Below the pieces are notes generated by a model that made no database searches, was not told the DNA's origin, and worked only from the letters and a program-made list of their open reading frames with translations. The position numbers and the translations under genes were made by a program. Below are positions 1 to 10,720 of a stretch of 64,000 nt of DNA, one piece after another (position 1 is the first letter of the stretch; each line of letters begins with the position of its first letter). The DNA comes from Cristatella mucedo (taxonomy: Eukaryota; Bryozoa; Phylactolaemata; Cristatellidae), in contig WPIO01000079.1 in NCBI GenBank assembly GCA_009760855.2, positions 169,501 through 233,500 of the forward strand. Direction: 5' to 3'.

Positions 1-625
1 GTTCTTTTGCGAAGCGATCATCACCGTGTGTTCAGGATGTGGTTACATATAGTTTTGTGGCCTCTTTTAGCCCGACCTTGACCTTTGAGCTCGTCTTTCC
101 ACGCAGCATTGCTGCTTGCAGAGAAGCCGGCAGATGTGGTCACACTGCCTGTGTTAGCCGAGCCTAAGGGCAGCTCTTTGGGCCTTCGAAGCCTCTCGCA
201 GTCCATCGAAATCTGGATTTCCATTGGCTGCTTCGCGAGGCACCACGTGACGTTTATACTTTCTAGCGCAGTTGATATGCTGTGCACTCACATGTAAGTG
301 CACCAGCTCAGAAAAAGTGCAATACACGATTCTTTTCGACATATCTTTTTCTATATTAAACAGTTATCGATCTGAAGCAGGATACACTGGCCGCAGTTAA
401 TCAGTGTTAATGCTGCGCTCTCTACCGACTGCTGCTGCACGAAAGCTGCTGCTGCTGCAAGATTGGAATGCAGCAATGCCTGCCACTGCAAGACTGCTCA
501 CAGTCTGCTAGCGACAACATCGACCTTGCGACCTCGTCTGGAATCCGTCAGCCCCCACCTACTATAGTTCTCCACCAGAGTTTGACCGTCGTCAATTTAG
601 CAGTGCCAGGTAGCAGATGACCCTC
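1..625. other. No recognisable gene
   Basis: Mixed-composition sequence with short open frames on both strands (for example 88 codons on the - strand at 21-287). None shows a family motif, and I see no splice-supported exon. A short run of CTGCTG-type triplets lies near 430-460. I see nothing else to annotate. Confidence 0.4.
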
Positions 626-676
626 TCACACACATACACGTGCACACACGCACACACACACACACACAAACACACA
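626..676. repeat. (CA)n microsatellite, interrupted
   Basis: An imperfect run of CA dinucleotides broken by ATACACGTG and CG steps. Confidence 0.85.
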
Positions 677-730
677 GCTGATGGCTTGTGGGCTGCTACC
701 GGCTGGTATTATAAGGAGAGAATGTCCTTA

Positions 731-872
731 GCCGAGCTGATTTGGTCTAGCAGTTAAGGTGCTCGCACCGACCAAGGTCTGACTGAGGTCATGGGCTCGA
801 GCCCCGAGGCATATGTGAAGCGCCTGAATAGAGATCAAGTTCTCTTGGGGTGCTAAATAAATGATTTATATA
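731..872 (+). mobile_element. SINE-A copy (tRNA-like head, LINE-B-like tail)
   Basis: The copy begins near GCCGAGCTGATTTGG. It has an A-box-like TGGTCTAGCAG and a B-box-like GGGCTCGAGCCCC, spaced as in a tRNA gene. The 3' half reads AAGCGCCTGAATAGAGATC then AAGTTCTCTTGGGGTGCT, followed by an AT-rich tail. Eight further copies occur in the window (4.8, 9.0, 32.5, 35.5, 40.5, 46.7, 49.5 and 58.9 kb). It is a SINE rather than a tRNA gene, because no cloverleaf acceptor stem closes and the tail is LINE-like. Confidence 0.75.
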
Positions 873-992
873 TATTTTTTTAATTTTGTTTTAAATTTAA
901 TTAATTTAATTTAATTTAATTTAATTAATTAATAATTAAATTAAATTAAAGTTCGTGCTGGCAGATACCACGCATGAGCATGTACTCATTGC
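860..992. repeat. AT-rich simple sequence (TTTAA)n and flank
   Basis: Runs of TTTAA and AATTA directly follow the SINE-A tail. They probably grew from the AT-rich 3' end of the element. Confidence 0.7.
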
Positions 993-1280
993 ATGAGCAT
1001 ATACTCGTTTCAATTAAAGTCCCCTACACCGGCTAGAATACCAAAATTCACTGTGCAGCATCTGCTAGGACGTGGGGGTGCTTTACACTTATTTTTAGAT
1101 TTTAATCGGACGAAAGGCTATCACTTGATCATTAGTATCTTCGTATTTGTCCCAATTGCTTTTAGTACACAGTATTCGGAGCAGAATTTGAATGTGAAAA
1201 ACTCGTTCACATCATTAATGAAATGCAGCCCAAGACTGGCACCTGGTCAACCATGGACCGAATGCAACTTGTCTCCTTAA
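993..1280 (+). other. Unassigned open frame of 95 codons
   Basis: An open frame starts with an ATG at 993 and ends with a stop at 1278-1280. It has a hydrophobic stretch in the middle (HLIISIFVFVPIAF). I recognise no family, and it sits between a SINE and a LINE 3' end, so a chance frame or part of an unclassified repeat is as likely as a gene. Confidence 0.12.
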
Positions 1281-3231
1281 CCCACGGTAAGTTTGATGAT
1301 ATTTATAGAGCAAATGGTTAAATAAAGGGCCGCCTTCGTATCAGTTGTTATTCGCATGGTGCAGGGATTTAGCCAGAACCTCGACCTTACTAAGCTAGCT
1401 TAGAAATGGGCCTCCGACTGTAACTCCGAAAAGTCACATTGACTATGTGGGTATTACGCAGGAGAGTTTTGTATAGCACACTCACAGCCTAAGCGGCTTT
1501 CGGTAAGCATTCGGTAGCCAACAGACTTCATCTCACGCAACAATGAGAAAATGGGAAGCATAGCAGAGTCAGGAGAGAAGTTGAAGTAGTGAGTAGCATG
1601 GAAGTAGCAGCTCAGGACCGCTGAAAAGGATGAGCCATAGTCGGCAGTAGTAGAGCAGTTGCCGTTGTGTATGAATCGTGGAAGCGAGTTCCAAAGTCTA
1701 TGACCTGCAGAGCTAAAGCTTCGGTCGCCAATGGTCTTTAAGCAGATGAATGGAACAGCAATTGCATTGTCCGTACAGAACCTGAGGGTACGAAGAGGCT
1801 GAAACTAGTGGAGCAGTTCAGCTAGGTACGAAGGAGCCAAGCCGTGACCTTGGCCATGTGGATCAGCCTAAGAACTTTGTTCTGAATCCTTTGATCAACC
1901 GGTAGCCAGCTCTTTTAGCAAAGGAGACACGTGCTCAAATCTCTGGGACTTGAAGACTAACCTTGCAGCCATATTCATAGTCAGCTGCAGTGGCCTAATG
2001 GCTTTCTTTGGTAGCCCAGCCAAAAGAGAAGTACAATAATCAAGCCGAGACAGAAATAAGGAGCTAGTTAGATTTTTTGCAAGCCACTGTGGGAGACAGC
2101 TCCTAATCTTGGATAGGGATCGGACGTGATGGCTAGCTGTAGAGGCAGTCTTCTGAATGAAGCTTTTGAAATTGAGGCAGCTGTCGAACACGACACCTAA
2201 ATTACGAGCACGAGGTGATGGTCGCACAATAGCATCATCTATTAGAACAGCAAAGCCTTTTAATCTAGCCACAGGCTTAGGGTGTTCTGGGAGCAGCAGT
2301 TCGGTTTTTATCGTTATTTAGTTTCACTAAGTTTTCAGACTTCCAGGATCGAATGTCGGCAAGGCAAGCATTCAGTTTCTCGGTTGCTGCAGCAGATTCT
2401 GACAGTTTAAATGACAAATACAACTGAGTATCGTCAGCATAGAAGTGATATCCTATTCCATGGGCCTTAACAACTTTTCCCACGTTGAGTATAAACGGAG
2501 AGCAGCAAGGGACCGAGGACGGACCCTTGAGGGACTCCACGGGTGACCCGTCTCCTGTGTGAGACCCGATCCCCACAAGACACGGATTGAACACGATCAG
2601 ACAAGTACGATTTAAACCACGCCAGTGCCTCGTCTGCCAGACCGATTGCTGTTCTCAATGGTTCAAGTAGAACATCGTGATTAATGGTGTCGAAGGCAGC
2701 TGCTAGATTTAGCAGAGCTAGGGCAGTAACATTCCGGTCATCGCTGTCACATAGAATGTCATTGTTAATACGGAAGAGAGCAGTTTCAGTGAAGTGCTGC
2801 CTCTTGAACCCTGATTAAAATGTTGCTGATATTTTATTCTTTTCAATACGTTCAGCCAGTTGCTTAGCGACAAATTTAAAAAAATCTTTGACAGGAAAGA
2901 AAGAAGGGAAACTGTGCGATAGTTTGCAAATACCTCTTTATGTAATGCAGGCTTTTTAAGTATCGTTCTAGCGATTGCCGATTTGAAGGACTTGGGTACA
3001 AACCCTTTTTCCAAAGAAGCAATTAAAATCTCAGATGTGACAGGGCTAAGTTGGTCTGCCAGTGACGACCACAGAGAGGATGGCAAAGGGTCTTCATGAG
3101 ACGAGCTCTTTTTATTAGACCTCGTCACGTCACGGGTGGAAACCTCGGAGAACCTTTTAAGGAAGGTCATAGGTTGTGCTTTCACAATTGCTTTACTCGG
3201 AAGGGGCTTTATGGAGGCACGAATGTGCCCA

Positions 3232-3330
3232 ATTTTTTCAGTAATAATAATAATAATGTACTTGATAAAGCGCCCTCAGAGAACTTAATCTCTTTCTAGG
3301 CGCTTTACATTTGCTGCAAAGGGAAATGCA
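3232..3330 (-). mobile_element. LINE-B 3' tail inside LINE-A
   Basis: Reverse complement of the LINE-B 3' end: TTTGCTGCAAATG-like lead, then the hairpin AAAGCGCCTAGAAAGAG / CTGAGGGCGCTTT, then ATT repeats. It interrupts the LINE-A reverse transcriptase region, so it is the younger insertion. Confidence 0.75.
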
Positions 3331-3896
3331 AGTAGCAGTAAAGAAGGCTAAAAGAAATTCGGCTGAGCCATTAATATCTGGGGAGTCAGACCTTCCAGCA
3401 TCGGCCAGTAAATTGTTAACTGACTTACAAATCTGTTCAAGTGTCCGAATGGCACGAATTCAGTTTTCGAGTGAAAAACGAAGCCCTGGCTTTTTTAAGC
3501 TTCCATGAGTAAACTTAAAAGAAGTCTTTGAAATTGACTAGATCTGCATCAGACCCCGATTTCTTTAAACGACGTTCAAAACTACGCTTAAAACCGCACA
3601 TCTTTTGAAGTTAAGTTTTTTAAATTGACATGTATGTTCCTGACTCTGTATGCAGATAGAGTGAACAGGAGCATGCTTGTCAAGAGTAATCCTGAGTGTC
3701 ACGTTCACTGCATCAGTGAGTGTATCGAGGCTGTCGGTCGAGTCTGTGTGCAAATCGAGAGGACCTACATCACAAGCAGATTTAAAAAATGTGTCTACGT
3801 CAATGCTTTTTCAGTTACGTCGGTGGACAAGTTCGTCATTACCGTGAACGTACACAGGAGCAGGAACAGTAAACGAGACCGAACAATGATCCGAGA

Positions 3897-4025
3897 GGGT
3901 CAGCGGGCACACTGCAAGGTCACACTGAAAGGGTCAGCGGGCACACTGCAAGGTCACACTGAAAGGGTCAGCGGGCACACTGCAAGGTCACACTGAAAGG
4001 GTCAGCGGGCATACTGAAAGGTCAG
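3897..4025. repeat. 34-nt tandem repeat, 3.8 copies
   Basis: Units start GGGTCAGCGGGCACACTG at 3897, 3931, 3965 and 3999; the last is shortened. The first three are near-identical. The unit is not a multiple of three, so it also breaks the LINE-A frame in which it lies. Confidence 0.9.
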
Positions 4026-4814
4026 TGGGGAAAACATTCTTAGTGATCACGAGATCTAGAATATAGCCATCGACGTGGGTGGCATGATTAACGTGTTGAA
4101 CCACAACACAATTCTCCGGACAGTCAAGAAATGAGAGGACATGGCTGTTGATAGGGTTGTCAACATGAATATTGAAGTCTCGAGCATTCAGTAACGGCCT
4201 GTCACACACAAATATTTTATCGAGGAACTCTGAAAACTCCTCTACAAACAAGTTTAGACAGCCAAAAGGAGTCGGTATATCACAACAGTGAGAGGGGTTG
4301 TCCTATTCTGAGGCTCTGAGCCTTAACAGGAGTATTAGGACAACAAACCAAGTGCTCAACTGTAGCCCAATCTATCGAGCTCTTCGGGACTACTTTCGCT
4401 TACGCAATAGTTGTGTTCAACAGTTGGTAGAACGATTACTGCTACATACACTTGGTCTGATTGGCTCACCGGTGGCATGCCACTAATCATCATCCCGAGA
4501 GTGCTTCGGGGGGCCCAAGGCTGCGAAAGCATTTGACCTCAGTCGACCTAAGCGGTACTCACACACTGAGCTAACGCTGAGCATGCTCAAAGATAAATGG
4601 GCAGACCTAAAAAATACCCACAGTGCTCAGCGTTTGCTCAAAAAGGGGTGAAACCTACGATTGCTGTCGCGTGACAAGCATAATAATCTGTAGTGGAGGA
4701 ACTCGATAGTGTTGCTCACATAATTGAGCTAAAATTGATGCTAGTCTTTGTGTACCACGGACAGACAGCACGTCTATTGTGAACAGGTGGAGCACTGTAG
4801 TGGATAGTCTAGTA

Positions 4815-4972
4815 CACCCGAGCTGGTTTGGTCTAGCGGTTAAGGTGCTCGCCCCGACCAAGGTCTGACTGAGGTCGTGGGCTCGAGCCCCGAGGCATAT
4901 GTGAAGCACCTGAATAGAGATTAAGTTCTCTTGGGGTGCTATATAAATGAATTATATATATATATATATGAA
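4815..4972 (+). mobile_element. SINE-A copy with TA tail
   Basis: Begins near CCCGAGCTGGTTTGG. A-box TGGTCTAGCGG, B-box-like GGGCTCGAGCCCC, tail AAGCACCTGAATAGAG then AAGTTCTCTTGGGGTGCT, ending in ATATAAATGAATTATATA. It is among the cleanest copies in the window. Confidence 0.8.
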
Positions 4973-5230
4973 TTATATTCACCATCTCATCCTGATCAGT
5001 ATTTTTGTTCCTGCACTGTGGTCGAGTTGTCTGCCTCTGGTATGTGAGAGTTGCCTTACTTTCTTACCTCTTGTATTATCTTTGCCACTGTTGCTCTGCA
5101 AATGCTGCCACTCCAGTGTAAGTGCCATGGTGTGATGGACCTTCCAGGCCAGGAGACAACGAAGAGATCGGTGCGTCGGGCATCCGCCCGGTATCTTGTG
5201 CATCGTTCAGCTCCTCCACCGACCAGTGAT

Positions 5231-5370
5231 GCCCCTGACTCTCAGTAATCGACCCTGACTCTCGGTGATCCACCCTGACTCTCAGTAATCCACTCTGACT
5301 CTCAGTGATTCCCCTGACTCCTAGTAATCCAGCCTGACTCTCAGTGATCCCCCTGACTCCCAGTGATCCT
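5231..5370. repeat. 20-nt minisatellite (CCCTGACTCTCAGTAATC)
   Basis: Seven diverged units of about 20 nt, alternating AGTAATC and AGTGATC, just upstream of a LINE-B copy. Confidence 0.85.
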
Positions 5371-5470
5371 AAGATGGAAGCATGCCCCTGGAATGCTGTG
5401 ACTCAATTCCATGCAGCACCGTCCTTTGGACCCTATTCACACTGTCCTGCTTCTATGATGCATTGATCTG

Positions 5471-7175
5471 CTTCTGCCATGTATGACTAAAGTCATAAAT
5501 TTGTCATTAGCCACAGGTCATGTCTCAGCACCTTTCAAAAATGGCTACAGTCAGACTACTACTCAAGAAAGCTACACTGGACCAAGAGGACTTGCGCACT
5601 TCTTCCCAGTCTCCTATCTACCATTTCTATCAAAGACACTGGAACGAGTCGTGGCTGACCAGCTGAACTTGTATACTGAAACTTCAAACCTTGCTAGTAA
5701 GTTCCAGTCTAGTTTTTGAGCTAATCAATCCATAGAGTCGGCACTGCTTCGAGTGTACAACAACCTACTTAGGAATCCTGACATACTATCTCCCCTTGTT
5801 TTTCTTGACCTTTCAACAACTTTTTATACTATTGATCACCTAGACCTTCTTGAGCACCTCTCATCTCACATAGGCATTACTGGGACTGCTCTGCAATGGT
5901 TCAGGTCCTATCTCAAATGGGGGACTCCAGAGTATTGAGGTGAATGGACAAACATCATCCGAGGAACCTCGGGAATATGGGGTATCTCGGGGCTCCCTGC
6001 TAGATCCAGGTCTTTTCAAGGTGTATGCTCTTCCTCTTGACGATGTGATTGCCAAGCACAATCTAGGCTTTCACTTTTATGCGGATGACACTCAGTCGTT
6101 CCTTTGTTTGGATCGCTCCCAGCCCTCCAGCACGTCGAGTTCTCTCAACTCCCTTGCTGCATGTATCGATGACATCCGAACATGGATGGCAGCAAATTTT
6201 CTTAAATTGAATGATAATAAAACCAACTAACTAGTTATGAGCAAACAAGTGTGCTTCAGAAATTGAAAAGGCTGACGCTCACAATCGGCTCTGCCAGTAT
6301 ATCGCCTGTTGAATCTGCACGAAATCTAGGTGTCATGTTCCAAAGTAAGCTTTCGGTAGACGACCACATCAGCTCCAGTCAAGTCTGCTTAATTTCAGCT
6401 GCATAACAATGCTAAAAGTTGGCCTTGTTTAGACAAGGATACCACATCTAAATTGGTCCGTGCATTTGTAACATCCCATCTTGACTTCTGTAACTCGCTG
6501 CTTGCTCGTCTACCGGCCTGTGCTCTCAGGCACTTACAGCTGGTGCAAAACTCTGCAGCTAGGCTTGTCTGTCATGAGCGTCACCGTTGCCACATCACAC
6601 CATTTCTTTCCGACCTGCACTGGCTACCAGTCAAGCAACGTATTGACTTTAAGGTTTTGTCACTCACTTTCATGTTCCTTCATTCTTTGGCTCCAGCCTA
6701 CCTATCAGATCTACCAGACTAAGCATCATCTCACCGGCTTTTTGGAATTGAACTGTTTACCAATACCTCGTACAAAAGCTCAAATTCTTTGAAGACCGTG
6801 CCTTTAGCTCGTATGCTCTCAAAGCCTGGAACTCATTCCCGACCTGTGTCACGACATCTCCTGACATCGCCCACATTTAAAAAGAAGCTGAAAACGTATC
6901 TATTTAGGACAGCATTTAGTGAGTCCCTGTGATTCGACCTTTATGTGCCTATGCGTGCTGACACTGTGCATGCTGCCACTAACCACACTTGCATGCTGAC
7001 CCTGTGCATTTTACCCCTAACCATATTATTTTTATCGTTTATTAAGTATGCTACCACTTGAAATTCGAACCTGCTTCCTTTTCAGCAACTGTAAAGCGTC
7101 TAGAAAGAGATTTGAGTTCCCTAAGGGCGCTTTATCAAAGGTATCCTTATTGTTATTCTTCTTCTTCCTGTAATA
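5471..7175 (+). mobile_element. LINE-B, broken L2-like retrotransposon with 3' tail
   Basis: Reverse transcriptase blocks occur in order in shifting frames. A finger region lies at 5483-5719 (SKTLERVVADQL). A palm block lies at 5753-5938 (SPLVFLDLSTTFYTIDH, where AFDTIDH would be usual). The catalytic box FYADDTQSF lies near 6075-6100, and the thumb region at 6453-6722 (SHLDFCNSLLARLPAC). After the stop comes the 3' untranslated end with the hairpin AAGCGTCTAGAAAGAG / CCTAAGGGCGCTT near 7095-7140. Several stops and frameshifts make it inactive. It defines the tail found alone at many other places. Confidence 0.85.
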
Positions 7176-7298
7176 ACTTGCCTCGCTAGTGAGGTAAGTC
7201 GTGCTCGTGATGATTAGCATATAAATTAGCATGCAGGTGCTGGCTTCCATTCTGTCGGGGAGGGGGTGGGGGTGGGTTGGGGTGGAGGCGGTAGGATT

Positions 7299-7441
7299 CT
7301 CCTATATCATATATATATATCATATATTCATCCTATATCATATATATAGATATATATATCTATATTCATCATATATCATATATATATATTCATCCTATAT
7401 CATATATATATATATATATATATTCATCCTATATATATCCT
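7299..7441. repeat. AT-rich minisatellite (ATATATCATATATTCATCCT)
   Basis: Repeated blocks of ATATAT separated by TCATCC. It starts just after a G-rich run (GGGGAGGGGGTGGGGGTGGG, 7257-7276). Confidence 0.85.
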
Positions 7442-7784
7442 AGGAGCTTAGGAAAAGTAGCTCACTGAGCGAATCTAGACCGACCAAATATTTTGGCGTT
7501 TGATTGTGGTTCTCTAGCAAAAAAGGCTTTATCGTGTTTGCTCAAGGATGGAATACAGCCCAGATTAGATTTTTTTAAATGCAAGACTATTCGAGAAACA
7601 AAATGCTTACATTTGGTCATAAGCTGAAAGTCTGCATTCATCTCTATTTGAAAGCACCCACTGTGCATTTACACTGAGTGTCTGTTGACACTAAGCACTC
7701 AAGCGACAGAATAACGGTTGATGGCTTGAATGACTGTTCTCATTGTGGGGAGCTTGCAACAGTGAAAATAGGGTACGCTGATTT
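7442..7784. other. No recognisable feature
   Basis: Unique-looking sequence between a simple repeat and a SINE. A 68-codon frame on the - strand at 7668-7462 has no recognisable motif. Confidence 0.3.
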
Positions 7785-7935
7785 GATTTCAGCCTATTTT
7801 ACATTGCGGCAGAAGAGCCTTAGCCACCTATAACCACCGCTTGCAGTGTGCCATAAAAAATCGTCCACTGCAGGACTCAAACCCGCGCCCTCGGTCGAGA
7901 AGAGCGCCCCTTAACTCCTACACTCAGACCCAGGG
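7785..7935 (-). mobile_element. SINE-B copy, diverged
   Basis: On the - strand: GACCGAGGGCGCGGGTTTGA (B-box region), CTGCAGTGGACGATT, then GCAAGCGGTGGTTATAG and a GGCTCTTCTGCCGCAATG end. This matches the order of motifs in the better copies at 42.2 and 55.8 kb. Confidence 0.55.
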
Positions 7936-8097
7936 GCAAAGAGGAATCAAGGTAATCGATACCCTTGTAATTGCATTCATTACGGAAAAAATATCTCTAT
8001 TAACTTAAAAGTGAGTGCAGTTAGTAACTGCTCACTAGAGCGCACTTCGAAGCTGACAGATGCAAACACACGCGCGCGCACGCACACTTCTCGAGGA

Positions 8098-8200
8098 TGG
8101 TAGTAGCTGCAAATGAGGAATGCCTGGTTGCTGCAGGATTGGAACCCACGAACCCGCAGTCGTAAACTGCCAGAACCGTGCCGCTAGGCTTGGACCGGGG
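8098..8200 (-). mobile_element. SINE-B-like fragment, diverged
   Basis: The - strand reads AGCGGCACGGTTCTGGCAG, then GTGGGTTCCAATCCTGCAG, a tRNA-like A region and B-box. The 3' half is lost or too diverged to follow. Confidence 0.4.
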
Positions 8201-8209
8201 CTTAGGAAA

Positions 8210-8640
8210 CTATAGAAACCACGGCCTTCTGGCGATTCGAGGTATATTATAGAGGCACAGCTGAACAATTCGAATCAGAAAATCGGACGACACGATACGG
8301 AGCAGATGACGAGGAAGAATTTTGGTTACGTTTAGACCGGAGCGCGAGAATGAAGGGACCCAAAAGTGAGTCAAAAGTGATCGAACCTCAAAGTCGAAAC
8401 TCAGCTTAATGGGGAACCGGTGCAGATCCACGAGAACTGGTGGAATGTGGCCGTTATTACCTTCAAGATCGACAGGCCGAACGGACAGAGTTGAACCTGC
8501 AGAGTTACGCGCCAGCTGCGAGTCATGTTCCAATGGTAGAAGTAGTGAGTTGCACAATGGAATAGCACAAATGAGTGAACCGGTTTGGCTGTTGCATCCA
8601 TGTCTAAGCAGGCCCAAATTTTCGCAATAATAAGTAGCAG
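8210..8640 (-). mobile_element. LINE-B-like fragment, degenerate
   Basis: The 135-codon - strand frame at 8617-8210 keeps the thumb-domain order seen in LINE-B copies (CNSLL, then IPPVLVDLHRFPIKLSFDF corresponding to TPLLADLHWLPVKQRIDF). Only the conserved skeleton survives. Confidence 0.6.
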
Positions 8641-8960
8641 AATGTAGGCTGACATGCGCATCTAGTGAATGGCGAAACGTTGGCGCGAGCTAAACCATCC
8701 AGATTATGACCGATAATTGTTATTCGCGTTACCTGAACTGCGAGGGACCGATTATACGGTAGTCTACGGCCGAGGCCGTGGAGAACGCCGACGCCATCAG
8801 ATGGGCAGCCAGTTATGATTCAGGACTCGTCATTGGTATTTAATTATTATTAAAACATATTAATTATAATAATATTATAATATATTATTATTATTAATTA
8901 TTGGTATTGGTATTTAAGCTGACTAGAGCTCTAGGCCAGCAAGCCGTTGATGTACGTCAA
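8641..8960. other. No gene; AT-rich stretch
   Basis: 8835-8905 is AT-rich with ATTATTAATT repeats. Nothing else is recognisable. Confidence 0.35.
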
Positions 8961-8964
8961 TGTC

Positions 8965-9117
8965 CCGCTGGTTTGTCCAACTGTTCAAGGTGCTCGCCTT
9001 TAACGACCGAGGTCAGAAGAATGAATTTGAGGACTGAATTCGTGGGTTCAAACCCCGAGGCATATGTGAAGTACCTGAACAGATATAAGGTCCTCGTGGG
9101 CCGCTATTCAAATTAAT
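8965..9117 (+). mobile_element. SINE-A copy, diverged
   Basis: GCTGGTTTGTCCAACTG corresponds to the A-box region and GTGGGTTCAAACCCCGAGGC to the B-box. The tail reads AAGTACCTGAACAGATATA then AGGTCCTCGTGGGCCGCT. The TA array at 9119 begins exactly at its 3' end. Confidence 0.7.
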
Positions 9118-9118
9118 C

Positions 9119-9366
<248 letters not shown>

Positions 9367-9506
9367 GAGCCCGATTGCGGTAACCCGGGTTACCGAGTTT
9401 TCGCAAGTAGAATCGCAATTAATTATTTATTTTGCGGATAGCTGCTCTAAAAAAAGATAGCGCTTTGAAGTTGAAAACGCAGTTAACCTGATTCACCGTC
9501 AGAATT

Positions 9507-9680
9507 ATGTCGAAGCCATCTGAAAGTCTATATGTGCAAGAGCTCAATGAAAGGATGCACGATATCGTTAGCTATAATGACGATGTAAAAGACGTTAGTA
9601 ACGATGTTCTTAACAGCGCAATGGAACTGGTTTGCAAGTTCTTGGAAACATTTCCCGGGAACTTTATTGCCACCCGCTGA
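9507..9680 (+). CDS. Hypothetical 57-residue protein
   Basis: ATG at 9507, stop TGA at 9678-9680. The product begins MSKPSESLYVQELNERM and continues with an acidic, helical-looking stretch (SYNDDVKDVSNDVLNSAMEL), ending near FPGNFIATR. The residue mix looks coding rather than random, and the DNA is neither GC-extreme nor repetitive, unlike its neighbours. I recognise no family. The frame closes early; another frame downstream (from 9693) carries an acidic stretch (SIADSEDEDPGNIGSP), so a longer product split by a frameshift or an intron is possible. An AATAAA lies at 10003. It could be a small gene, a pseudogene or part of an unclassified mobile element. Confidence 0.35.
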   Translation: MSKPSESLYVQELNERMHDIVSYNDDVKDVSNDVLNSAMELVCKFLETFPGNFIATR

Positions 9681-10030
9681 TCTTAAAAGAATATGCAGGA
9701 GGTCCGGAATCGCGGTGCCAGTGCTCGCCTGGGTAGTATCGCTGATAGTGAGGACGAAGATCCTGGCAATATTGGCTCGCCGTTGGCGGCGGCATCCGAT
9801 ATGGGCGTCGCTGCGTGGCTGCCATGCACCTGCTACCGTCGGCGTACCTGCGTGCATTGTTGGTGCAGCATCCACAAGTCGCTAGTCGTGCTACAAGGTT
9901 CATGTGTCATCGCCAGTTCGTCGCGCGGCGGCTGAGACTGGCGCCACAACTGGTGCCGCGTATTTTGCTGCCTAGTTCTGTCAGTACGCGGAAGCCACTT
10001 TGAATAAAGTTTGTAGCAATGGACATGATA
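9681..10030 (+). other. Downstream part of the 9.5-kb unit, with poly(A) signal
   Basis: Overlapping open frames at 9604-9885 and 9693-9935 suggest further coding potential, but no frame is clearly right. AATAAA at 10003-10008 could end a transcript that starts upstream of 9507. The sequence then runs into two LINE-B tails. Confidence 0.3.
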
Positions 10031-10132
10031 GATTACCAATAAGAAACACCTTGCGCAGACGAACTTTATCTGATTGCGATGTACCGGCGACGACTGGGTA
10101 TCGTGCCAATAAAGAGACTCTTGCTGAGGATA

Positions 10133-10230
10133 ATAATAATAATTGTTATAATGATAATAATACACTCGATATAGTGCCCTCAAATAAATCAATCTCTTTC
10201 TAGGCACTTGAAAATTGCTGCGAAGGAAGC
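10133..10230 (-). mobile_element. LINE-B 3' tail
   Basis: AATAATAAT leading into the reverse complement of the LINE-B hairpin (GCCCTCAAATAAATCAATC, TCTTTCTAGGCACTT). It directly abuts a second copy in the same orientation. Confidence 0.7.
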
Positions 10231-10235
10231 ACGAT

Positions 10236-10720
10236 CGAATGATAATAATAATAATAATAATGCACTTGATAAAGCGCCCTCAGAGAACTCAATTTCTTTC
10301 TAGGCGCTTTACATTTGCGGCAAACGGAAGCGCGATTGAATGGTGAGTAATAGCACGCTTGATAAACATTGATATCATGGTTAGGGGTTACATGAACAGG
10401 GTCAGCATGCAAATGTGCTCAGTGGCAGCATGCACAGTGTCAGCACGCATAAGCACATGAAGGACGAATCAAAGGGACCCACTAAAATGCTGTCCTAAAT
10501 AGGTGTGTTTTTAATATCTTTTTAAATGTGGTCAAGTCAGGAGATGTTCGGATGCAAGTCGGGAGGGAGTTCCGGGCTTTGGGAGCATACGAACTAAATG
10601 CACGGTCTCCAAAGGATTTGAGGTTCTGAATGCTTGGGATACTCGCTGCGACGACAAACCATAACACATGCAGCGCCAGCTAAAGAACGATTAGCACGAG
10701 AAGAGAAATGGCGAAAACTT
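10236..10720 (-). mobile_element. LINE-B 3' fragment
   Basis: Tail (ATA repeats, GATAAAGCGCCCTCAGAG, TCTAGGCGCTTTACATTTGC) followed by the 3' untranslated region and the end of the reverse transcriptase frame (TSPDLTTFKKILKTHLFRTAF-like at 10550-10482). The element is 5'-truncated. Confidence 0.8.

Larger units (their letters stand above)
1405..4500 (-). mobile_element. LINE-A, broken L2/CR1-like retrotransposon
   Basis: Read on the - strand, pieces of one non-LTR retrotransposon appear in order. An endonuclease C-terminal part lies at 4251-3988 (DFNIHVDNP, then a DxxxxLDLVIT-like stretch). Reverse transcriptase N-terminal blocks lie at 3185-2718. The catalytic YADDTQLYLSF lies near 2447-2424, and the thumb and C-terminal region at 2272-1895, which aligns with the cleaner copy at 51.2-50.3 kb. 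The 3' end near 1500-1405 shares GTATAGCACACTCACAGCC with other copies. Stops, frameshifts, a 34-nt tandem expansion and an inserted LINE-B tail break the frame, so this copy is dead. Confidence 0.85.

Noticed and set aside
731-870. tRNA genes at SINE-A and SINE-B sites
   Set aside because: A- and B-box-like motifs are present, but acceptor and anticodon stems do not close, and each copy continues into a shared LINE-like or hairpin tail.
3897-4025. CRISPR-like array of 34-nt repeats
   Set aside because: There are no spacers: units are directly tandem and lie inside a broken LINE in a eukaryotic genome.
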